Origin: Iamia sp963728655
Lineage (GTDB): Bacteria; Actinomycetota; Acidimicrobiia; Acidimicrobiales; Iamiaceae
DNA: 64,000 nucleotides
Direction: 5' to 3'
NCBI GenBank assembly: GCA_963728655.1
Contig: CAVSLD010000003.1
Span: forward strand, 372,001 to 436,000
Shown: positions 44,072 through 53,186 of the stretch, one piece after another
How positions within the stretch are numbered: position 1 is the stretch's first letter
Layout of the letters: every line of letters begins with the position of its first letter
The notes under the pieces: model-generated
The model's input: only the letters and a program-made list of their open reading frames with translations
What the model was told of the DNA's origin: nothing
Database searches by the model: none
Position numbers and translations under genes: made by a program

Positions 44072-44950
44072 TCAGTCGCTCGGGGGTCCGTCGTCCTGGA
44101 GCAGGCCCAGGTTGGCGCACACCTCGCGGACCGACGCGGCCCGGTTCATCGTGTAGAGGTGCATCCCCGGGACCCCCGCGTCGAGGAGGGTGGCGCCCAG
44201 CTCGGAGGCGACCTCCACGCCCAGGGCCCGGGTGGCCTCCTTGTCGCCGTCGACGCGGTCGAGCCGGGCCTCCAGCGCGGGCGGGACCACGCTGCCGTTC
44301 ATGGCCGACATGCGCCGCACGCCGGCGACGCTCACGAAGGGCATCACGCCGGGGACCACGGGCTTGTCGCAGCCCAGGGCGGAGAGGTCCTCGACCATGC
44401 TCAGGTAGTCGGCGGGGTCCCAGAAGAACTGAGTGATGGCGAAGTCGGCCAGGGCCAGCTTGGCCGCCAGGTACCGGCGGTCGTCGTCCCGGTCGGCCGA
44501 GCGCGGGTGGAGCTCGGGGAAGGCGGCCACGCCCACGGAGAAGTCCCCCACCTCGCGCACCAGCTCGATGAGCTCGGTGGCGTAGGTGAAGTCGCCGGCC
44601 ACCTCGGACCCGTCGGCCGGGGGGTCGCCCGCCAGGGCCAGGATGTTCTCGATCCCGGCGTCGCGGTAGTGGGTGACCAGCTGCTCGAGCTCGGTGCGGG
44701 TGTGGCCCACGCAGGTCAGGTGGGGCATGGCCGGGAAGGGCCGCTCCTTGTCGACGCGGATCACGACGTCGCGGGTGGTGTCGCGCGTGGTGCCGAGGGC
44801 GCCGTAGGTGACCGAGATGAACTGCGGGCCCAGGTGGGCCAGGTCCTCCATGGTCTCGTCGAAGGTCACCAGCGCCTCGGGGGTCTTGGGCGGGGGGAAC
44901 TCGAAGGAGACGGTGCGCCCGGCGGCGAGGAGGTCAGCGATCGGGGCCAT
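44072..44950 (-). CDS. metF: Methylenetetrahydrofolate reductase
   Basis: A 292-residue flavin enzyme that makes 5-methyltetrahydrofolate for methionine synthesis. The catalytic Glu lies in S-F-E-F-P-P-P-K at about 15-22. H-L-T-C-V-G-H-T and A-L-A-G-D-P-P follow, and F-A-I-T-Q-F-F-W-D with P-G-V-M-P-F is the FAD/folate site typical of bacterial MetF. ATG 44950 is supported by a TAGCCT box ending 9 bases upstream. The DUF4012 gene follows 7 bases later, an odd partner. Confidence 0.95.
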   Translation of the reverse strand: MAPIADLLAAGRTVSFEFPPPKTPEALVTFDETMEDLAHLGPQFISVTYGALGTTRDTTRDVVIRVDKERPFPAMPHLTCVGHTRTELEQLVTHYRDAGIENILALAGDPPADGSEVAGDFTYATELIELVREVGDFSVGVAAFPELHPRSADRDDDRRYLAAKLALADFAITQFFWDPADYLSMVEDLSALGCDKPVVPGVMPFVSVAGVRRMSAMNGSVVPPALEARLDRVDGDKEATRALGVEVASELGATLLDAGVPGMHLYTMNRAASVREVCANLGLLQDDGPPSD

Positions 44951-44959
44951 GGCCCCGAG

Positions 44960-44965
44960 AGGCTA
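44960..44965 (-). promoter_or_regulatory. -10 box of metF, leaderless type
   Basis: TAGCCT on the minus strand ends 9 bases before ATG 44950, without a ribosome-binding site. Confidence 0.45.
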
Positions 44966-44971
44966 GGCGAC

Positions 44972-45060
44972 CCCCCGTGCGACCCCGGCGCCGGGCGCCC
45001 GGCGCGTCGCCCACCTCGCGACGGCTTCGACTCGCACGGGGGTCGGATCCGTCGCGAGGT
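44972..45060. repeat. Interleaved inverted repeats in the metF/exporter spacer
   Basis: Arm A CCCCCGTGCGA (44972-44982) pairs with A' TCGCACGGGGG (45032-45042). Arm B ACCTCGCGACGG (45013-45024) pairs with B' CCGTCGCGAGGT (45049-45060). Between A and B sits the 18-bp palindrome GCGCCGGGCGCCCGGCGC (44988-45005). The order A-B-A'-B' is that of a pseudoknot. Function unknown. Confidence 0.6.
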
Positions 45061-45214
45061 CGGGGGGGCCGAGGAGCTGACCGGGGCGGCGGCCGATGAG
45101 TGCGCCCGCCCGGCGTCGTCACCCCGTCGGAAACCCCTCCCCCACGTCGATGACGACCTGACACCATGACCACCCGGCGGTCTGCGCCGGCACCCGAGCC
45201 CCGGAGCCCCACCC

Positions 45215-46203
<989 letters not shown>

Positions 46204-46207
<4 letters not shown>

Positions 46208-47091
46208 CCGCCACCACCGCACCCACCCCCGACGGCCTCGGCGCGATCGACGTCGTCGACGCCACGCCCCAGGGCGACGAGGCCCTCCACCCCCTGCGCG
46301 GGGTGGTCCACGACACCTGGGTCATCGCCCGCCGGGGCCTGGTCCACATGAAGCGCCAGCCCGAGGCCCTGTCCGACGCCACCATCCAGCCGATCATGTT
46401 CGTGCTGCTGTTCGCCTACGTGTTCGGCGGCGCCATCGACGTGCCCGGCGGGGGCTCCTACCGGGAGTTCCTGATGGGCGGGATCATGGCCCAGACCATC
46501 GTGTTCACCGCCTTCGGCGTGGCCCTCAGCATCGCCAACGACTTCAAGAACCAGGCCGTCGACCGGTTCCGCTCGCTGCCGCTCGCCAAGGGCGCCGTGC
46601 TGGGCGGCCACGCGGTGGCCAACGTCATCAAGTCCCTGCTGCCCATCGTCTTGATGTCGGTGGCCGGGCTCATCATCGGCTGGCGCATCCACAGCAGCGT
46701 CGTCGACGCCCTGCTCGCCTACGTGCTGCTGGTGGCCTTCTCCTTCGCCATGATCTGGGTCGGCGTGCTCCTGGGGGCGTCGGTGAAGTCGCCCGAGGGC
46801 GTCACCGGCGTGGCCTTCGTGGCCCTGTTCCCGCTCACCTTCGTGGCCAGCACCTTCGTGCCCACCACCTCGATGCCGCCCTTCCTCCAGACGGTGGCCG
46901 AGTGGAACCCGGTGACCACGCTGTCCGACGCCCTGCGCGAGCTGTTCGGCAACCCCAACACACCCATCCGGCCCGGCGACCCGTGGTCGATCGCCCACCC
47001 CGTCGCCTACACGTGGATCTGGATCGTCGGCATCGTCGTGGTCTGCGCCCCTCTCGCCATCCGCGCCTACAACCGCAGCATCAGCAAGTAG
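46204..47091 (+). CDS. DrrB-like ABC-2 exporter permease
   Basis: A 295-residue membrane protein with six helices of the ABC-2 type. After a 40-residue soluble start come the conserved Q-P-I-M-F-V-L-L-F-A-Y-V-F-G-G segment (about 60-74) and F-R-S-L-P, then the late motif S-T-F-V-P...L-Q-T-V-A-E-W-N-P-V-T. These match DrrB-type permeases that pump lipophilic compounds outward. ATG 46204 overlaps the ATPase stop by four bases. A strong stem-loop follows directly after the stop. Confidence 0.92.
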
Positions 47092-47123
47092 CGCCCGGGC
47101 CCGCCGTCACACCGGCCCGGGCG
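47092..47123. terminator. Stem-loop between the exporter and GNAT genes
   Basis: CGCCCGGGCC (47092-47101) and GGCCCGGGCG (47114-47123): a perfect 10-bp stem with a 12-base loop, directly after the permease stop. It overlaps the last codons of the convergent GNAT gene. Confidence 0.65.
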
Positions 47124-47643
47124 GGAGGACCAGGAGGGTGATGGGCACGGGCAGCCAGGCGAGGGCGACCTCGCCCACCTCCTGCCAGCCCCGGCGGCGG
47201 TAGTAGGCGCGGACGTCGGCGTGGGTGCACACCACGTCGAGCACCGGGACCCGACCGGCGTCGCGGATGTGGGCCACCGCGGCGTCGAGCAGGGCACCAC
47301 CGACGCCGGTCCCCCGCTGGTCGGACCCCACGAACAGCACCGCCACCTCGGCCATGCCCTCCACGTCCACCCCGGTGGCCGCGCGCCAGGCCGCCCCCAC
47401 GCCGTCGGGGTCCTCCCCCACCCGCTGGACGCTGACGTGGCCGACGACGACACCGTCCCGCTCGGCCACCCACGCCGCCTCCTCTCGCCCCCGGACGAGG
47501 AAGTCCTCGACCGGCACCGGCAGCGGCCACTGGACGGGGTAGTCCGAGACGGCCTGCTGGCCGGCCAGCACCTCGGCCAGGGCGGGCACGTCGGCCGCTG
47601 TGCGGGGGCGGATCGTCCAGGCCGCTCCGTCGGGGGCGGCCAT
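47107..47643 (-). CDS. GNAT-family N-acetyltransferase
   Basis: A 178-residue acetyltransferase. The acetyl-CoA loop is D-Q-R-G-T-G-V-G-G at about 108-116, followed by an amphipathic helix A-L-L-D-A-A-V-A-H-I and the late Y-Y-R-R-R-G-W of GNAT enzymes. It starts 4 bases after the folD stop on the same strand, so it is co-transcribed with folD. The substrate is unknown. Its last codons lie in the stem of the terminator for the convergent exporter. Confidence 0.88.
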   Translation of the reverse strand: MAAPDGAAWTIRPRTAADVPALAEVLAGQQAVSDYPVQWPLPVPVEDFLVRGREEAAWVAERDGVVVGHVSVQRVGEDPDGVGAAWRAATGVDVEGMAEVAVLFVGSDQRGTGVGGALLDAAVAHIRDAGRVPVLDVVCTHADVRAYYRRRGWQEVGEVALAWLPVPITLLVLPPGPV

Positions 47644-47647
47644 GCGG

Positions 47648-48523
47648 CTAGACCGGCTCGGCCAGGGCGGCGCGGCGCTCGGCGGCGCGCACCGTGTTGA
47701 CCATCAACATGGCCCGGGTCATGGGGCCCACACCGCCGATGCGGGGCGACAGCCAGCCCGCCACCTCGGCCACCTCGTCGGCGACGTCGCTGACGACCTT
47801 GCGCCCCTCGAAGCTGACCCCGGCGGCCACCACCGCCGCGCCGGGCTTGACCATCTCGGCGGAGATCATGCCGGGTGACCCGGCCGCGGCGACGAGGATG
47901 TCGGCCTCGCGGGTGTAGGCGCCGAGGTCGGCCACGCCGGTGTGCACGACGGTGACCGCGGCGTTGGCGTCGGGCCGCTTGAGGGTGAGCATGTTGGCCA
48001 GCGGCCGGCCGATGGTGAGGCCTCGGCCCACGATGACCACGTGATGGCCGGCCACCGGCACCCGGTGGGCGTGGAGGAGCTCGATGATGCCCGCCGGGGT
48101 GCAGGCCCGGGGGGCGTCGACGCCCATGACCAGGCGGCCGAGGTTGACCGGGTGGAGCCCGTCGGCGTCCTTGCCCGGGTCGATGCGCCGGAACAGCGCC
48201 TCGTAGTCGAGGTGGGGCGGGAAGGGGTGCTGGGGCAGGACGGCGTCGATGGCCGGGTCCGCGTTCCACCGGTCGATCACCGCCTCCACGTCGGCCGCCC
48301 GGGCATCGGCCGGCAGGCGCTCGTCGAAGGAGGCGATGCCGAGGCCCTCGCTGTCGGCGTGCTTCATGCTCACGTAGCGGTGGCTCGGGCCGTCGTCGCC
48401 CACCAGGATCGTGCCCAGCCCGGGCGGGGTGCCGGTGGCCAGGGTGACGGCGGTGACCCTGTCGCGCAGCTCGTCGCGGATGCGACCGGCCAGGGCCTCG
48501 CCGTCCAGGGTCTCGGCGGTCAT
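47648..48523 (-). CDS. folD: Methylenetetrahydrofolate dehydrogenase/cyclohydrolase
   Basis: A 291-residue bifunctional enzyme of one-carbon metabolism. The catalytic Lys is in Y-V-S-M-K-H-A-D at about 50-57, D-G-L-H-P-V-N-L-G-R-L follows, and the NADP loop V-G-R-G-L-T-I-G-R-P-L-A (about 166-177; usually V-G-R-S) binds the cofactor. The G-V-G-P-M-T-R-A-M-L end is typical. A variant residue, Gly-Leu in place of Ser in the V-G-R-S-x-x-V-G motif, is worth noting. It supplies 10-formyltetrahydrofolate used by purN and purH next to it. ATG 48523 follows GAGAGGACC. Confidence 0.95.
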   Translation of the reverse strand: MTAETLDGEALAGRIRDELRDRVTAVTLATGTPPGLGTILVGDDGPSHRYVSMKHADSEGLGIASFDERLPADARAADVEAVIDRWNADPAIDAVLPQHPFPPHLDYEALFRRIDPGKDADGLHPVNLGRLVMGVDAPRACTPAGIIELLHAHRVPVAGHHVVIVGRGLTIGRPLANMLTLKRPDANAAVTVVHTGVADLGAYTREADILVAAAGSPGMISAEMVKPGAAVVAAGVSFEGRKVVSDVADEVAEVAGWLSPRIGGVGPMTRAMLMVNTVRAAERRAALAEPV

Positions 48524-48555
48524 CGACGGTCCTCTCGGGTGGGGGCGGGCACGGG

Positions 48556-50127
48556 TCAGTGGAGGAAGTGGCGCTCGCCGGTGAACAGCATGGCCAGGCC
48601 CAGCTCGTCGGCCCTGGCCGTGACCTCGTCGTCGCGCACGGAGCCACCGGGCTGGACCACCACCGCCACGCCGGCATCGGCCGCCGCCTCCACCCCGTCG
48701 GGGAAGGGGTAGAAGGCGTCGCTGGCACAGGCCCCGCCGGCGGCCCGCCCGTCGGCCTTGGCCGCGGCGATCTGGCCGGCCTCGACCCGGTTCTGCTGCC
48801 CCGCGCCGATGCCCCAGGCCACCCCGTCCTTGACCAGGACGATGGAGTTGGAGGTGACCCACCCGCACAGGCGGAAGGCGAGGGCGGCATCGGCCAGCTC
48901 GGCCTCGGTGGGGACGCGCTCGGTGACGACGCGCCACGACGACGCCGGCGCCACGAAGCGGTGGGGCTCCTGGACCAGGTAGCCACCGGAGACGGGGCGC
49001 ACGTGGAGCGGGTCGGGCGTCGGGGCGGGGGCCTCCAGCAGGCGGGTGTTCTTGCGCTTGGCCCGCAGGGCGTCGACCACCCCCTCGCCGTAGCCGGGGG
49101 CGATGACCACGTCGGCCTGGGCCGCGCCGACCATGTGCTCGGCCGTGGCCGGGTCGATGGGCACCGACAGCGCGACGATGCCGCCGAAGGCGGAGCGGGG
49201 GTCGCAGGCGAAGGCCGACGCGTAGGCCTCGGCCGGGGTGGCCGCCACCGCCGCGCCGCACGGGTTGGCGTGCTTGATGATGGCGCAGGCCACCTGCCCG
49301 CTGGTCTGGGCCAGGTCGTGGGCCAGCAGCCAGGCCGCGTCGGCGTCGTAGAGGTTGAGGTACGACAGGGCCAGGCCCGAGTGCTGGGTGATGTGGGCCC
49401 ACCACGGGTCGGCCCCATCGGTGCGGTACAGGGCGGCCTGCTGGTGGGGGTTCTCGCCGTAGCGGAGCGCAACCGGCTCGCGCCGGGCCGTGACCGCGAA
49501 CACCTCGGGCGGCGTGCCCTCCGCGCGGTCCCCGTCGGACCCGCCCGCCACCTCGCCCGCGAACCAGGCGGCGATGGCCGCGTCGTAGGACGCGGTGGTG
49601 GCGAAGGCCTTGGCCGCCAGCCGCTGCCGGGTGGCGGCGGTGACCGCCCCGTCGGCCTGCACCTCGGCCAGGACGTCGTCGTAGTCGGCCGGGTCGACCA
49701 CCACCGCGACGTGGGCGTGGTTCTTGGCCCCGGCTCGGATCATGGCCGGTCCGCCGATGTCGATGAGGTCGATCGCCCCTGCGCTCCCGCCGTGGGTGAA
49801 GTCGGCCGGGTCGGAGCCGAACGGGTAGAGGTTGCTGACGAGGAGGTCGATGCCCTCGATGCCGTGGGTCTCCATGTCGGCCCGGTGCTCGGCGTCGTCG
49901 CGGTCGGCCAGCAGACCGCCGTGCACCTTGGGGTGCAGGGTCATCACCCGGTGGCCGAGGATGGCGGGGGCACCGGTGAGCTCGGCCACGTCGGTGACCG
50001 GGATGCCGGCCTCCGAGAGCGCCCGGGCGGTGCCGCCGCTGGACACGAGGTCCCAACCGGCGTCGGCCAGGCCGCGGGCCAGGGGCACCACGCCGGTCTT
50101 GTCGTAGGTGGAGAGCAGGGCGCGCAC
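48556..50127 (-). CDS. purH: Bifunctional AICAR formyltransferase/IMP cyclohydrolase
   Basis: A 523-residue enzyme for the last two steps of purine synthesis. The N-terminal MGS-fold cyclohydrolase holds S-T-Y-D-K-T-G at about 6-12, S-S-G-G-T-A-R and L-H-P-K-V-H-G-G. The C-terminal formyltransferase has L-R-Y-G-E-N-P-H-Q and the catalytic I-I-K-H-A-N-P-C-G (Lys/His pair). Length and order are normal. GTG 50127 lies 6 bases after the purN stop, so both are one operon. A Cys-Ala-Ser-Asp segment (G-A-C-A-S-D-A-F-Y-P-F) near the end fits the family. Confidence 0.97.
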   Translation of the reverse strand: MRALLSTYDKTGVVPLARGLADAGWDLVSSGGTARALSEAGIPVTDVAELTGAPAILGHRVMTLHPKVHGGLLADRDDAEHRADMETHGIEGIDLLVSNLYPFGSDPADFTHGGSAGAIDLIDIGGPAMIRAGAKNHAHVAVVVDPADYDDVLAEVQADGAVTAATRQRLAAKAFATTASYDAAIAAWFAGEVAGGSDGDRAEGTPPEVFAVTARREPVALRYGENPHQQAALYRTDGADPWWAHITQHSGLALSYLNLYDADAAWLLAHDLAQTSGQVACAIIKHANPCGAAVAATPAEAYASAFACDPRSAFGGIVALSVPIDPATAEHMVGAAQADVVIAPGYGEGVVDALRAKRKNTRLLEAPAPTPDPLHVRPVSGGYLVQEPHRFVAPASSWRVVTERVPTEAELADAALAFRLCGWVTSNSIVLVKDGVAWGIGAGQQNRVEAGQIAAAKADGRAAGGACASDAFYPFPDGVEAAADAGVAVVVQPGGSVRDDEVTARADELGLAMLFTGERHFLH

Positions 50128-50133
50128 CGGTGG

Positions 50134-50748
50134 TCAGGCCTCCTGGGCGATGGTGGGGGGCGACGTCGGGGACGGGCCCTGGGGGGGCAGGACCGAGCCG
50201 CGGGCGAGGATCGCCTTCAGCGTCTCGGGGAACAGGCGCCGCTCCACGACCTTGATCCGCTCGTGGAGCGAGGCCTCGTCGTCGTCGGGGAGGACGGGGA
50301 CCTCCTCCTGGGCGAGGATCGGCCCCGTGTCGACCTCGAGGCCGGCCACGTGGATGGTGCAGCCCGTGGTGCGCACGCCGGCGGCGAGGGCGTCGCGCAC
50401 CGCGTGCCACCCCTTGAAGGCGGGCAGGAGGGCGGGGTGGGTGTTGACGATGCGACCGCCGTAGCGGTCGTGGGCGGGGCGGCCGAGGATCGTGCCGAAG
50501 CCGGCCATGGCCACCACGTCGACGTGGTGGGCGTCGAGGGCGTCGGAAACGCGGACCGAGTAGGCGTCGCGGTCGAAGCCGCCGTCGAAGCGGTCCCGCT
50601 CCACCAGGGCGGTGGGCACGCCGGCCCGCTCGGCCCGCGCCAACGCCGGGCACGGACGGTCGGCCAGCACCAGGTCGACGGGCACGTCGGCCGCCAGCAG
50701 GGCATCGAGGATCGAACCCGTCCCCGACACCAGAACTGCCACGCGCAC
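50134..50748 (-). CDS. purN: Phosphoribosylglycinamide formyltransferase
   Basis: A 204-residue enzyme that formylates GAR in purine synthesis. It begins V-R-V-A-V-L-V-S-G-T-G-S, where the usual S-G-S-G-S-N loop has become S-G-T-G-S-I. Catalytic residues Asn102 and His104 (in V-N-T-H-P-A-L-L-P) and Asp140 (G-L-E-V-D-T-G-P-I-L) are present. GTG 50748 is fixed by a TAGGTT box ending 8 bases upstream; the longer open frame upstream is not coding. It heads a purN-purH unit, with folD just beyond. Confidence 0.95.
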   Translation of the reverse strand: MRVAVLVSGTGSILDALLAADVPVDLVLADRPCPALARAERAGVPTALVERDRFDGGFDRDAYSVRVSDALDAHHVDVVAMAGFGTILGRPAHDRYGGRIVNTHPALLPAFKGWHAVRDALAAGVRTTGCTIHVAGLEVDTGPILAQEEVPVLPDDDEASLHERIKVVERRLFPETLKAILARGSVLPPQGPSPTSPPTIAQEA

Positions 50749-50756
50749 GACCGGCG

Positions 50757-50762
50757 AACCTA
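50757..50762 (-). promoter_or_regulatory. -10 box of purN, leaderless type
   Basis: TAGGTT on the minus strand ends 8 bases before GTG 50748, without a ribosome-binding site. Confidence 0.5.
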
Positions 50763-50800
50763 CCAGCCGCCGCCGGACCCCCACCCCGGCGGGCGGGGAG

Positions 50801-50829
50801 GTCGCCCCGGGTTCCGGGGTCGGGGCGAC
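50801..50829. repeat. Inverted repeat in the purN divergent spacer
   Basis: GTCGCCCC (50801-50808) and GGGGCGAC (50822-50829), a perfect 8-bp pair; a nested CCCCGG/CCGGGG stem is an alternative. Possible operator or leader structure. Confidence 0.4.
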
Positions 50830-50919
50830 GGGTAGGTCGCCCCCGTCCCACCGGCTGCCCCGCACCGACGCGTCGACTAGACCGGATCCGCACCCCACCC
50901 CGCCCCAGGAGGCACTCCC

Positions 50920-52044
50920 GTGGCCTGGCCCCAGCACGCACAACCGGCCCCGGCGGCCAAGGCGAACCTCCCCCTCGGGGCGATCGTCGCCGCCGCGGCC
51001 GCCGTCTTGACCTTCCTGTTCTCGTTCGTGCGCATCTTCAAGATCGAGGCGTTCGGCGAGGACGCCGGGTGGTCGGTGTGGACCACGGACTTCCCACCAG
51101 GGCTCTTCGGGGTGGGGACCTGGATCCCCCTCTTCGCCCTGCTCGCCGGGGCCCTCGCCCTGGCCCGGGGGTTCGTCGAGGGGGCCGACGACAAGCGCCT
51201 GGCCACCTTCAGCCTGCTCCAGCTCCAGATGGTCGCCCTGGCCTTCGCCGTGCTGCTGTGGCTCGGCTACCTGGTGAGCATCCTGCTCTCGGGCAGCTTC
51301 TCCATCGGCGGCGGCGTGGCCTCGCTCGACTTCAAGCTGGGGCTCGGCATGCTGCTCCTCTTCGTCGGCCTCGCCGGGGTCGCCGCCGGGACCGTCCTCG
51401 ACGTGCTCCCCGCCGGGGCGGGGAGCACCGCCGGGGCCCCCGGAGGCACCTGGCCGGGCCAGCCCTCACCCGGCGACCAGGGCCAGTGGCAGCAGCCCGC
51501 CGCCCCGCAGCCCCAGCCGCAGTGGCAGCCCGGCGCCGACCAGGCCGCCCCCCAGGGCCAGTGGCAGCCGGGCGCGGACCAGGCCGGCACGCCGCCCCCG
51601 CCGCAGTGGCAGCAACCCGCACCGGGCGCACCCGACCCCGGGCCGTGGCAGCAGCCCGCGCCGCAGCAGCAGTGGCAGCCCGACCCGGCGGCGCCGCCGC
51701 CCGGCGCCTCGGACCCGCAGCCCTGGACCCCGGGGCCCACCCCGGCACCGGCCCCGCCCGGGCCCCAGCCCGAGCCCGGGCCCCTCGACCCGCAGCCGGC
51801 CCCGCCCCAGCCCAGCCCGGCCCCCGCGACGGGCGGTGGCGGTGCGCTGATCGACCCCGGCACCCAGGTGATCCCGGGGCCGCCTCCGGCCCCACCCGGC
51901 GACGAGGCCCCGGCCGGGCCCGACGCGCCCGCCGCGGCACCGCCGCCCCCGCCCCCGCCGCCCGCTCCCGAGCAGCCGGCCCCGCCGGCGCCGGAGCCCC
52001 CGGCGCCCGGGTTCCCCGAGCCGCCCCCCTCCAACACGCCGTAG
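50920..52044 (+). CDS. Four-helix membrane protein with Pro/Gln/Trp-rich tail (Rv0954-like)
   Basis: A 374-residue protein. Four helices fill residues 18-165 and resemble the DUF5336-type domain of mycobacterial Rv0954. The remaining 200 residues are disordered, Pro/Gln/Ala-rich, with repeated Q-W-Q-P and W-Q-Q-P-A units. As in mycobacteria the gene lies beside purN and sucCD; Rv0954 has been tied to the cell-division and stress proteins of the envelope, so a structural role at the membrane is plausible. GTG 50920 follows AGGAGG. The homology is inferred from layout and position. Confidence 0.72.
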   Translation: MAWPQHAQPAPAAKANLPLGAIVAAAAAVLTFLFSFVRIFKIEAFGEDAGWSVWTTDFPPGLFGVGTWIPLFALLAGALALARGFVEGADDKRLATFSLLQLQMVALAFAVLLWLGYLVSILLSGSFSIGGGVASLDFKLGLGMLLLFVGLAGVAAGTVLDVLPAGAGSTAGAPGGTWPGQPSPGDQGQWQQPAAPQPQPQWQPGADQAAPQGQWQPGADQAGTPPPPQWQQPAPGAPDPGPWQQPAPQQQWQPDPAAPPPGASDPQPWTPGPTPAPAPPGPQPEPGPLDPQPAPPQPSPAPATGGGGALIDPGTQVIPGPPPAPPGDEAPAGPDAPAAAPPPPPPPPAPEQPAPPAPEPPAPGFPEPPPSNTP

Positions 52045-52046
52045 CG

Positions 52047-52085
52047 CCCCGGCCGGGGTCGGACGCCCCGCCCTCGGGGGGCGGG
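52047..52085. terminator. GC-rich hairpins between convergent genes
   Basis: The palindrome CCCCGGCCGGGG (52047-52058) and a stem CCCGCC/GGCGGG (52067-52072, 52080-52085) follow the stop at 52044 and precede the convergent exonuclease gene. Confidence 0.45.
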
Positions 52086-52144
52086 CGGGCCCCTCGTGAC
52101 CTCCCCCGCCGTGGCCCGCCAGCCGGGGCCGGCCCTGCCGGGGT

Positions 52145-52906
52145 TCAGCCCAGGTCCAGCTCGAGGCCGATCGGGCAGTGGTCCGAGCCCCGCACGTGTC
52201 CCAGGGCCCAGGCCCGGGTCAGGCGGTGACGGAGGCGGCGCGACACCAGCCAGTGGTCGATGCGCCAGCCCACGTCCCGGTCGCGGGCGAAGGTCACGTT
52301 GGACCACCAGGTCCAGTCCCGCCCCTCGGGGTTGAGGTGGCGGTAGGCATCGACGAAGCCGGCGTCGAGGTGCGCCTGGAACGCGGCGCGCTCGCCGTCG
52401 GTGCACCCGGACCGACCCTTGTTGGAGGTGGGCCGGGCCAGGTCGTCGCGGGTGGGGGCCACGTTGAGGTCGCCCCCCAGCACGACCGGCTGGCGGCGGG
52501 CCCGGGTGCGGAGGTGGCGGGTGAGGGCCTCGTCGAAGGCCAGCCGCTCGGGCAGGCGGGACAGGTCGCGCCGAGCGTTGGTGCCGTAGGCGGACACGAC
52601 CGTGAGACCGGGGAGGTCGACGGTGAGCACCCGAGCCTCCGGGTCGCGGGTCGCCCGACCCAGGCCGGAGCGGGAGGCGACGAGGGGCAGGCGGCTGAAC
52701 ACCGCGGTGCCCGAGTACCCCTTGCGGTCGGCCCCGTTGTAGGCCCGGGCGTAGCCGTCGAGGAACCCGAGGCCGGGCGGTTCCTCCTGCACCCGCGTCT
52801 CCTGCAGCAACAGGACGTCGGGCGCCTCGGTGGCCACCAGCTCCTCCAGCACGCCCTTGTCCCGCACCGACCGCAACCCGTTGCAGTTCCACGAGATCAG
52901 CTTGAT
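52145..52906 (-). CDS. xthA: Exonuclease III (AP endonuclease) with non-canonical start
   Basis: A protein of about 253 residues of the XthA/ExoA group that cuts DNA at abasic sites. The N-terminal I-K-L-I-S-W-N-C-N-G-L-R segment holds the metal-site Asn; then come L-L-L-Q-E-T-R (catalytic Glu), K-G-Y-S-G-T-A-V, G-G-D-L-N-V-A-P (Asp/Asn) and S-D-H-C-P-I (Asp/His). An in-frame TGA lies at 52916-52918 and no ATG, GTG or TTG occurs between it and the conserved N-terminus. The codon where Met is expected is ATC at 52906, with a GAGGTG box 5 bases before it. The first canonical start (TTG 52876) would delete the Asn motif. Confidence 0.85.
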   Translation of the reverse strand: MKLISWNCNGLRSVRDKGVLEELVATEAPDVLLLQETRVQEEPPGLGFLDGYARAYNGADRKGYSGTAVFSRLPLVASRSGLGRATRDPEARVLTVDLPGLTVVSAYGTNARRDLSRLPERLAFDEALTRHLRTRARRQPVVLGGDLNVAPTRDDLARPTSNKGRSGCTDGERAAFQAHLDAGFVDAYRHLNPEGRDWTWWSNVTFARDRDVGWRIDHWLVSRRLRHRLTRAWALGHVRGSDHCPIGLELDLG

Positions 52907-53070
52907 GCGATCACCTCACCCACCGGTGCCCCACCAGCCCGCGGAACTGCGGACATGGCTCGCGCCGAGCGCGACTGAGGGACGCAGCTCCGTGGTGCCG
53001 CAGGGAACCGAGAGCACCGAAGGGGGCGGACCCGGGACGGACGTGGGAGCCGGCGCAGCCGCTGGGGGCC

Positions 53071-53099
53071 GCGGGGGTCTCCCCCGCACGAAGCGGGGG
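53071..53099 (-). terminator. Two mutually exclusive hairpins after sucD
   Basis: GCGGGGG (53071-53077), CCCCCGC (53081-53087) and GCGGGGG (53093-53099) let the middle arm pair with either neighbour (loops TCT or ACGAA). They lie about 90 bases beyond the sucD stop, between sucD and the exonuclease gene on the same strand. Nearer the stop is CCTCAG-TT-CTGAGG (53152-53165). Confidence 0.5.
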
Positions 53100-53186
53100 G
53101 CGGCGAGGGACGAGCCGTCTCCCGCTGGGACAGGGCGAGCGCAGCGAGCACCCTCAGTTCTGAGGAACGGAGCGAGAGCGAGTGAC

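Noticed and set aside
52897..53186. Extension of the sucD strand into a protein-coding frame downstream
   Set aside because: The frame is out of register with sucD, contains the hairpin arms and has no start signal; it is treated as intergenic.
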